Source: Bacteroidota bacterium (GTDB taxonomy: Bacteria > Bacteroidota > Bacteroidia > Chitinophagales > Chitinophagaceae). From it: a stretch of 20,283 bases of DNA. Below are positions 15,557 to 20,283 of the stretch, piece by piece. The DNA lies in NCBI GenBank assembly GCA_023386395.1, contig JAEWJV010000390.1:1-20283 (forward strand). The letters run 5' to 3'. Numbering within the stretch: position 1 is the first letter of the stretch; every line of letters starts with the position of its first letter. The notes below the pieces were generated by a model. It was not told the origin of the DNA and ran no database searches. It was given only the letters and a program-made list of their open reading frames with translations. The position numbers and the translations under genes are program-made.

Positions 15557-16498
15557 ATGGCAACAGGCGGTGAAAAATATCTTGATAAACCTATCATTAT
15601 TATTGGCAGCGGGCGCTCCGGCACCACCATTATGTCTGAAATTATTTTTCAGCATGAAGACCTTGCCTGGCATTCCAACTGGCAGGAAATAATTGTTTTT
15701 ACGCCATTGATAAATTTATTAAGGCCGTTCATGCATAATAAACTCTGGCGCTTTAAAAGGTTTTATAAATATGTTGGCGTAAGCAAGAACACGCGGCAAA
15801 AACACCAATCAAAATTCGATCTTGTTTTATTCAATCCGATTGAGCGTTATAATTTCTGGGAACACATTACAGGCAAACGCATAGATTTTTCACGTGGTTT
15901 TTTAATGAATGAGAAAGCCACACCGGATGAGGTGAAACGTATTCGTTCTTTTTTAAATAAGCAGGTAAAATACCAGGGCAAAAAAAGGCTGATCATGAAG
16001 TTTACCGGCCCGGCAAGGCTGGAATATTTAACCAGCATTTTTCCTGATGCAATTATTGTAAATGTCATACGCGAACCGGTTGCCACCGTTCGTTCCTGGC
16101 TTGAAGTGGGCTTCTGGCAACGCATGGGCATTGATAAATTATGGTGGCGCGGCGCTTACACGCCGGAAGAAATTGCTTATTCTGAAACCATAAAAGATAA
16201 GCCTGCTTTAATAACGGCCCTTCAATACAAAAAACTGATGGAAGCCACGCAGCAGGAAATTGATAAGCTGGGTTTAAATGTGTATGAATGCCGCTATGAA
16301 GATTTTGTAAAAGATCCCAAAACCTTCATTCATAAAATGATGGATTTTATGCAATTGCCGCCATCGGAAAATGTGGATGCCTATCTTGAAAATATGATTG
16401 TTGATAACCGGAATGAGCGGCAATCTGCAAGTAAGAAAAGTGCAATGCCGGAAGAAACGAAACAGCAGATTTTAGCAATAACAGGTAATTATAGTTGA
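15557..16498 (+). CDS. Sulfotransferase family protein, second copy (tandem paralog)
   Basis: This is a tandem paralog of the preceding gene, about half identical by eye, with an 18-residue stretch (SEIIFQHEDLAWHSNWQE) fully shared and a further shared block GKRIDFSRGFL. The PAPS loop is IIGSGRSGTT (15-24). The 3'-phosphate site is VNVIREPVATVRSW (168-181), in which one serine of copy one is Ala while the later Ser180 stays. It has an insertion of about 9 residues near 68-85 (FKRFYKYVGVSKNT region), close to where acceptor-contacting loops usually lie. Two copies with a changed acceptor region suggest sulfation at two positions or of two sugars. No signal peptide. The last codons and the stop lie inside the hairpin arm at 16492-16507. 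Confidence 0.87.
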   Translation: MATGGEKYLDKPIIIIGSGRSGTTIMSEIIFQHEDLAWHSNWQEIIVFTPLINLLRPFMHNKLWRFKRFYKYVGVSKNTRQKHQSKFDLVLFNPIERYNFWEHITGKRIDFSRGFLMNEKATPDEVKRIRSFLNKQVKYQGKKRLIMKFTGPARLEYLTSIFPDAIIVNVIREPVATVRSWLEVGFWQRMGIDKLWWRGAYTPEEIAYSETIKDKPALITALQYKKLMEATQQEIDKLGLNVYECRYEDFVKDPKTFIHKMMDFMQLPPSENVDAYLENMIVDNRNERQSASKKSAMPEETKQQILAITGNYS

Positions 16499-16544
16499 TT
16501 AGTTGACAGGTAAGCCAATAATCAACCAGTCAACTAATCAACTA
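16492..16544 (+). repeat. 16-bp perfect stem-loop at the end of the second sulfotransferase gene
   Basis: TAGTTGATTAGTTGAC (16492-16507) and GTCAACTAATCAACTA (16529-16544) are perfect 16-base inverted arms with a 21-base loop. The left arm covers the stop codon. No T run follows, so it is more likely an mRNA processing/stability element or attenuator than a simple terminator. The right arm is made of units of the octamer array. Confidence 0.75.
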
Positions 16545-16568
16545 ATCAACCAGCCAACAAATCAACTA
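16521..16568 (+). repeat. Six tandem degenerate 8-bp repeats
   Basis: Units in order: ATCAACCA, GTCAACTA, ATCAACTA, ATCAACCA, GCCAACAA, ATCAACTA. The consensus is RYCAACHA. Two more units stand in inverted orientation at 16492-16507, separated by 13 bases. The array ends 7 bases before the glycosyltransferase ATG, so changes of copy number would alter the leader and the folding, not the coding frame. Confidence 0.8.
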
Positions 16569-16575
16569 AAAAAGC

Positions 16576-17679
16576 ATGGACAAGAAACTAAAAGTGGCCC
16601 ACGTAATCCGCGTATTCAGCTATGGCGGTGCAGAAGTTTTGTTGCGTGAATGCTTTGCCCATCCGTATTTTAAAGAAAATGTAGAATCTGATCTATATAT
16701 TCTTGATCACAAAAAACTTGGCCTTGTTCCGGAAGTAAAACCTAATGTTAATTCAATTCACTATTACAGGATTACAACGCCAAAGTTTCCGATAGCGTAT
16801 GCAAAATTTTTGCGGCATATTATAAGAGACAAATACGATATTGTTCACATGCACCTGCCCGTTGCAGGATGGATGACCATACCGGCGAAATTATTTAACC
16901 GCAAAACCAAATTTATTTACAGCGAGCATAACCTTGTAAATTTTTACGCCAAATACAATTATTATTTAAGCGGCCTTACTTATGGCTTTTTCGATTGCAT
17001 GGTTGCTGTTTCTTACGAGGTGGGAGAAGTAATAAAAAAAATGCACAAAGGTTGGTTTTATAAAACCAGGAAAGCCGTTACAATCCTCAATGGCATCAAT
17101 ACAGATAAATTTACCAACGCACATCGAGATTATGATAATGCAAACAACAATTTCACAGTTGGGCTGGTGGCGAGGTTTCGCCCGCAAAAGCGGGTTGACC
17201 GCTGGGCAGAAGTAGCCGCTGAAGTGCATAAACTCAACCCAAACATAAAATTCCTGATGGTGGGCGACGGGCCTGATGATGACATGCTGCGTGATAAAAT
17301 AAAAGCCTTAAACATGGAAGGCAAAATTGAACTGCCCGGCATGTTAAGCGACACGGCAAGCGTCTTTCAGCGTATTGATATTTTTTTACTGACGAGCGAT
17401 TTTGAAGGATTACCGCTTGCCATTATGGAAGCCATGAGCACAGGCTGTGTACCGGTGGTAAGCAATGTTGGCGGCATTAAGCAATTGCCTTTTGATGGCT
17501 TTGGATATAAGTTTGATGATTTTAACCCCGCTGGGATTGCCAGTGTTATTGCAGCTTATGCAGATGATCCGCAGAAATTTAAAACAGAAAGCCAACGTGC
17601 GAGAAGCTTTGTCGGGCAAAATTATTCACTTACCAAACAGGTGCATGAAATAGTGGATTTGTACAGGGAATTAATATAA
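16576..17679 (+). CDS. Glycosyltransferase family 4
   Basis: This is a retaining GT-B glycosyltransferase of 367 residues that would add a sugar from a nucleotide donor to the growing lipid-linked glycan. The N-terminal acceptor domain has VAHVIRVFSYGGAEVLLRE (7-25) with the Gly-Gly loop and IYSEHNL (114-120). The donor domain has GLVARFRPQKRVD (196-208) with Arg200 and Lys205 for the diphosphate, FLMVGDGPD (226-234), and the E-X7-E pair Glu277/Glu285 in FEGLPLAIMEAMSTG. No membrane helix. The start ATG 16576 gives the standard N-terminus. It is the last gene of the plus-strand set, 77 bases after the second sulfotransferase. That gap is filled by the octamer array and stem-loop, which may set its expression apart from the genes before it. 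Confidence 0.92.
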   Translation: MDKKLKVAHVIRVFSYGGAEVLLRECFAHPYFKENVESDLYILDHKKLGLVPEVKPNVNSIHYYRITTPKFPIAYAKFLRHIIRDKYDIVHMHLPVAGWMTIPAKLFNRKTKFIYSEHNLVNFYAKYNYYLSGLTYGFFDCMVAVSYEVGEVIKKMHKGWFYKTRKAVTILNGINTDKFTNAHRDYDNANNNFTVGLVARFRPQKRVDRWAEVAAEVHKLNPNIKFLMVGDGPDDDMLRDKIKALNMEGKIELPGMLSDTASVFQRIDIFLLTSDFEGLPLAIMEAMSTGCVPVVSNVGGIKQLPFDGFGYKFDDFNPAGIASVIAAYADDPQKFKTESQRARSFVGQNYSLTKQVHEIVDLYRELI

Positions 17680-17728
17680 ACTATTAATTACAGTTGCGGG
17701 ACAGAACAGAAGGGATGTAAGTATCTTA

Positions 17729-18487
17729 TTATTTCAATACCACATAATCGCCTTTGGCATCAATTGAAATTACCGGCAGTCTCTTTTCCTTTTCAAAATA
17801 ATCATATACTTCTTTCAGTTTATCGGCAAATACCTGCAGACCGGGCTGGTCTTTGGTTGTCTTTTCCAGGTAAGCCATACTCTTGGGGTTATCAAAACGA
17901 ACGGGATAAATGTGCACCGGAATAAAATCCTGCCCGTTGCTCTTGGCACTCATTGCCAGAATATACAATTCCTCAATCTGCGGGTCCTGAATGGGAATGC
18001 AGCCAACTGTTATGCAGCTTCCGTGAATATAAATATCACCACCGGGATTAGATTTATTGGTAGTACATACAATTTTATCGGAGGCATTAGGATAATTCAA
18101 TCCCAGCGACATGTGGTAATTACTGTTGGGCTTAAACTCATTGATATAATAAAACCCTTCAGGCACCTGGTAATCACCCTGCATGCGTTTAGGGCCTAAA
18201 GTGCCGGCCAATGCACAAACAGAGTAGGTTTTAAATAATTTAAATGGTTCATTCCTGTTGTTGCGTACCCAAACTTCCAACTGGCTGTCGTATTTAAAGG
18301 AACGGATATACATCTGCTTCACAGGCCATTGCAAACCGGCAGCGACTAACTGTTTCTTTAAGGTATCTGCCTTGCGGTTCATGGCCTCGCTTACGCGGGG
18401 AAAATTAGACTGGTAATCTATGAATGACGGCTGCGCTGCTGCACACAAACCCACAAAAACCAAAGCAGCTAAAAGAAAAGATTTCAT
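17729..18487 (-). CDS. L,D-transpeptidase family protein (YafK-like)
   Basis: This is an exported enzyme of the YkuD/YafK cysteine transpeptidase group, acting on peptidoglycan peptides or on the link between peptidoglycan and envelope proteins. The signal peptide MKSFLLAALVFVGLCAAA is followed by Gln19, a typical signal peptidase I junction in Bacteroidota. The catalytic block is GDIYIHGSCITVGC (150-163), with His155 and Cys163. The family usually has Ser or Gly-Ser in the place of Thr160, a mild variation. Upstream, AGTLGPKRMQGDYQVPEGFYYIN (94-116) is the conserved YafK substrate-groove motif. Length 252 is as expected. YafK in E. coli removes Lpp from peptidoglycan, but this cannot be transferred here because no Lpp is known. 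It converges with the glycosyltransferase (49 bases apart). Confidence 0.88.
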   Translation of the reverse strand: MKSFLLAALVFVGLCAAAQPSFIDYQSNFPRVSEAMNRKADTLKKQLVAAGLQWPVKQMYIRSFKYDSQLEVWVRNNRNEPFKLFKTYSVCALAGTLGPKRMQGDYQVPEGFYYINEFKPNSNYHMSLGLNYPNASDKIVCTTNKSNPGGDIYIHGSCITVGCIPIQDPQIEELYILAMSAKSNGQDFIPVHIYPVRFDNPKSMAYLEKTTKDQPGLQVFADKLKEVYDYFEKEKRLPVISIDAKGDYVVLK

Positions 18488-18636
18488 CCGTATATTTTTT
18501 GTTTTTTACAGTGAGGCGAAACGACTTAACATATATTATGCTGTACGATAATTTAATATGCGCATTTCATAGTTGCAAAATAATTTAAAAATAGCGGGAT
18601 ACGAAATTATCCTTTGTTAATGTTGAAGCAGCTATA

Positions 18637-18657
18637 GCTTATTGCCAATAAATAAGC
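18637..18657. repeat. Inverted repeat in the 303-base intergenic region
   Basis: GCTTATT (18637-18643) and AATAAGC (18651-18657) form a 7-bp stem with a 7-base loop, next to the small palindrome AGCTATAGCT (18630-18639, sharing bases). The rest of 18488-18790 is AT-rich DNA between divergent genes. No full promoter match, RNA gene or further ORF could be supported there. Confidence 0.4.
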
Positions 18658-18790
18658 GTAAAGACTTCAGTCAACCACTCATCAATTAATTATGCAGACA
18701 ATTAAAAGAAAAGTATTTTGCGTTTCCAATCTTCTGAACTAATCATCCCGGCAACTTAACCAGCTTTATTTATTCAAATAATAATATTGT

Positions 18791-19171
18791 ATGAAAAGAA
18801 TTTCATGGTTAGTTGCATGCAACCTCTTTGTATTGTGCTTTATACTCTCCTGTTCCCGGGTAGGCGGCCATAATCTTACGTACGAGGTAAGTGAATCGGG
18901 AACATATTTTACAATCCGTGCAAAGTATGATAAACAGCAATCAGAAGAAGTTGACAAGTTTATGGACCGGTATTTTGATAAGTATAAAAAATTTTCATTC
19001 CAAAATACTGTAATGGATGCAACTCTTACACTTGAGGATGGTACAGGATTTTATATAAAAAAGCAGCCGGGATACCTTTCCATCAAATTCAATAAAGAAA
19101 AAAACTCACCGGCTGCCTACAGGCAAATGAAGCTGTTGGGTGAAAGATTAAAAACAGTTATGCAGGAGTAA
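18791..19171 (+). CDS. Small hypothetical lipoprotein
   Basis: No family is recognised. The protein has 126 residues with a lipoprotein signal: positive start MKR, hydrophobic stretch, lipobox ILSC with Cys21. The mature domain of about 105 residues appears alpha/beta: a beta-rich start (LTYEVSESGTYFTIRAKY), an acidic/basic helix (QQSEEVDKFMDRYFDKYKKF), two strands (NTVMDATLTLEDGTGFYIKKQPGYLSIKF) and an amphipathic C-terminal helix ending in LGERLKTVMQE. It has no cysteine after the lipobox. The start is the only good ATG, right after an AT-rich leader. It stands alone, divergent from the L,D-transpeptidase gene and 6 bases from the convergent oxidase-like gene. Function unknown. Confidence 0.75.
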   Translation: MKRISWLVACNLFVLCFILSCSRVGGHNLTYEVSESGTYFTIRAKYDKQQSEEVDKFMDRYFDKYKKFSFQNTVMDATLTLEDGTGFYIKKQPGYLSIKFNKEKNSPAAYRQMKLLGERLKTVMQE

Positions 19172-19177
19172 ATTCTG

Positions 19178-19714
19178 TTATACTTTTAGTTGGCCTTCAA
19201 TTGAGTCGTCAAGTGTTTTACCCATAGCTGCGCCCATTAATTTTTTAGCAAATGCTATGGCAGCACCATGTTTTGTATCCCAGTAATAACCTTCCGAAGG
19301 TTCAACTTTTATCACCGATATACGCGGGTCGTTTTGGCCTTCTGTAAACCAGGTTTTTAAAACCGGCTCCCACAATTCCTTAATCTTTTCCTTATCAGTA
19401 CTTACTGTAGCCTTGCCGCTAATGCTTAAAAAGTCGCTGTACGAGCTGCCCTGGAATAAGAGCTGCACATTTTTATCGGCTTGCAGTTCTTCATTTTTAT
19501 GGCTGTCTGTTGAACTCAGAAACCAAAGATTACCCTCATCATCTATTTGTTGTACCGACATTGGCCGTGTTGTAAATTCATTGCCCGGAACTTTATTGGT
19601 ACAGAAAAAACATGTTTTTGCACTGCTTACCAATTCCTTAATTTTTTTCGCCGCCTCGTTGCCTGCTAAATCTTCGCGGTTTTTTTCTGGTTGTTGTTTG
19701 TTAATGCTATCCAT
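19178..19714 (-). CDS. Pyridoxamine 5'-phosphate oxidase-related protein (general stress protein 26-like)
   Basis: This is a cytoplasmic flavin-binding split-barrel protein of the general stress protein 26 type, which binds FMN/FAD or F420 and whose substrate is generally unknown. The barrel begins with CFFCTN (35-40), then FTTRPMSVQQIDDEGNLWFLSS (47-68), whose TTRPM stretch is the usual flavin phosphate contact, then HKNEELQADKNVQLLF and LSISGKATV (97-104). A second half follows with IKELWEPVLKTWFTEGQNDPRISVIKVEPSEGYYWD (111-146), the hallmark of the Pyrid_ox_like subgroup. Length 178 is normal. It is convergent with the small lipoprotein gene and divergent from the MFS gene. No operon partner. 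Confidence 0.9.
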   Translation of the reverse strand: MDSINKQQPEKNREDLAGNEAAKKIKELVSSAKTCFFCTNKVPGNEFTTRPMSVQQIDDEGNLWFLSSTDSHKNEELQADKNVQLLFQGSSYSDFLSISGKATVSTDKEKIKELWEPVLKTWFTEGQNDPRISVIKVEPSEGYYWDTKHGAAIAFAKKLMGAAMGKTLDDSIEGQLKV

Positions 19715-19772
19715 AAGTTTTTTATAAAAGCTATCAAAATAAATACCTTATTTTTTACAGGGTTACTTATTT

Positions 19773-19780
19773 TAATTTTG
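19773..19780 (+). promoter_or_regulatory. Candidate -7 box of the MFS transporter gene
   Basis: TAATTTTG is a perfect TAnnTTTG match, 85 bases before the ATG at 19866, in the divergent region. It has no matching -33 box. The leader would be about 80 bases. Confidence 0.35.
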
Positions 19781-19865
19781 TTTATTAAATGCAGCACAGT
19801 CTGTTAGTGCCTGACAATTACCGGGCATTAATAACCTCAAAAAGCTTTTTTAATTTCCCTGTTGC

Positions 19866-20283
19866 ATGCAATTGATTTCAAAAACAGAATTGCCGCGTAT
19901 AAAACACCGCACTGCGGCACTGGTATATTTTTTTCTTTCAGGATTTGGCTATTCCACATGGGCTTCACGCATACCCGGTATCCAGCAGCAGTTGCATATA
20001 AACGAAGCGCAGTTAGGTACCGCCTTACTGGCTGCGCCCATAGGGGTGCTGGTAACCGTTCCTTTTACGAGTAATTTATTAAACCGGTACAGCAGTAAAA
20101 GCATTATGATCCTCGGAGCGCTTTTTTATAATGTAATGCTTGCCCTGCTGGCATTCACCACCCATTTATGGCAATTGTGCATCGTATTATTTTGCTTTGG
20201 CTCTTCGCGCAACCTGCTCAATTTATCTATGAATGCCCAGGGTGTTGAGGTGCAGCGTTTATACGAGCGGTCCATCATTACCA
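19866..20283 (+). CDS. MFS transporter, N-terminal part (3' end outside window)
   Basis: The frame runs from ATG 19866 to the window end without a stop (139 residues). An in-frame stop at 19851 and no other start in between fix the ATG. It reads MQLISKTELPRIKHRTAAL, then four hydrophobic helices: VYFFLSGFGYSTWASRIPGI, GTALLAAPIGVLVTVPFTSN, SIMILGALFYNVMLALLAF and LCIVLFCFGSSRNLLNLSMN. The loop NLLNRYSSKSIM is the MFS loop 2-3 position, with a weak version of the G-x-x-x-D-R-x-G-R-R/K motif. By eye it resembles the YbjJ-like MFS group with STWASRIP and N-A-Q-G at the end of helix 4. The substrate is unknown. Confidence 0.85.
   Translation, partial: MQLISKTELPRIKHRTAALVYFFLSGFGYSTWASRIPGIQQQLHINEAQLGTALLAAPIGVLVTVPFTSNLLNRYSSKSIMILGALFYNVMLALLAFTTHLWQLCIVLFCFGSSRNLLNLSMNAQGVEVQRLYERSIIT

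Noticed and set aside
14616..16498. P-loop proteins read as kinases or general ATPases
   Set aside because: GxGRSGTT followed by the QHEDLAWHSNW block and the RDP/REPxxTxRSW site is specific for the sulfotransferase family.
18782..18789. TAATATTG as -7 box of the small lipoprotein gene
   Set aside because: It ends one base before the ATG, so transcription would begin inside the gene.
19862..20074. 70-codon plus-strand ORF at the right end
   Set aside because: It is in a different frame from the MFS transporter and starts with TTG. The MFS frame shows four membrane helices and stays open to the window end.

Overview
The window looks like chromosome from a Bacteroidota bacterium, probably of the Chitinophagaceae/Sphingobacteriia type. 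The signs are AT-rich intergenic DNA, almost no Shine-Dalgarno sequences, several matches to the Bacteroidota -7 promoter box TAnnTTTG, many lipoproteins, a MacB/FtsX-type permease with duplicated architecture, and families common in that phylum (DUF4197, plant-type glutaminyl cyclase, MmcQ/YjbR). The assignment rests on reading alone, without database comparison. No rRNA, tRNA, CRISPR array, transposase or integrase was seen.

Left part (1-8000). The 3' part of an ABC transporter permease is followed by three tandem copies, on the minus strand, of a gene for a ~60-residue secreted peptide with a Thr/Pro/Ser/Asp-rich tail. A hairpin terminator lies beyond the third copy. The divergent region next to them holds a strong palindrome and candidate promoters for uvrB. 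After uvrB come an N-acyl-D-amino-acid deacylase-like lipoprotein that lacks the usual HxH metal motif, an MmcQ/YjbR protein, and a convergent DUF4197 lipoprotein.

Middle (8080-17680). Two lipoproteins (glutaminyl-peptide cyclotransferase and an alpha/beta hydrolase) precede a cell-surface glycan locus with two divergent arms. The minus arm has a phosphoglycosyl transferase that starts a lipid-linked glycan and a UDP-galactopyranose mutase-like flavoprotein with unusual active-site positions. The plus arm reads MBOAT O-acyltransferase, SGNH/DltD-like partner, two tandemly duplicated sulfotransferases, and a GT4 glycosyltransferase. Together they suggest a surface glycan that is built on undecaprenyl phosphate, may contain galactofuranose or a related sugar, and is O-acylated and sulfated. 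No polymerase, flippase or PAPS synthesis genes are visible, so the locus is either incomplete here or depends on genes elsewhere. An array of degenerate 8-bp repeats with an inverted pair of units lies between the second sulfotransferase and the glycosyltransferase.

Right part (17700-20283). A YafK-like L,D-transpeptidase, an unrecognised small lipoprotein, a pyridoxamine-phosphate-oxidase-like stress protein, and the start of an MFS transporter that runs off the window.

Two start codons were revised from the longest possible reading. The sugar transferase should start at ATG 11974, and the SGNH protein at ATG 13639.
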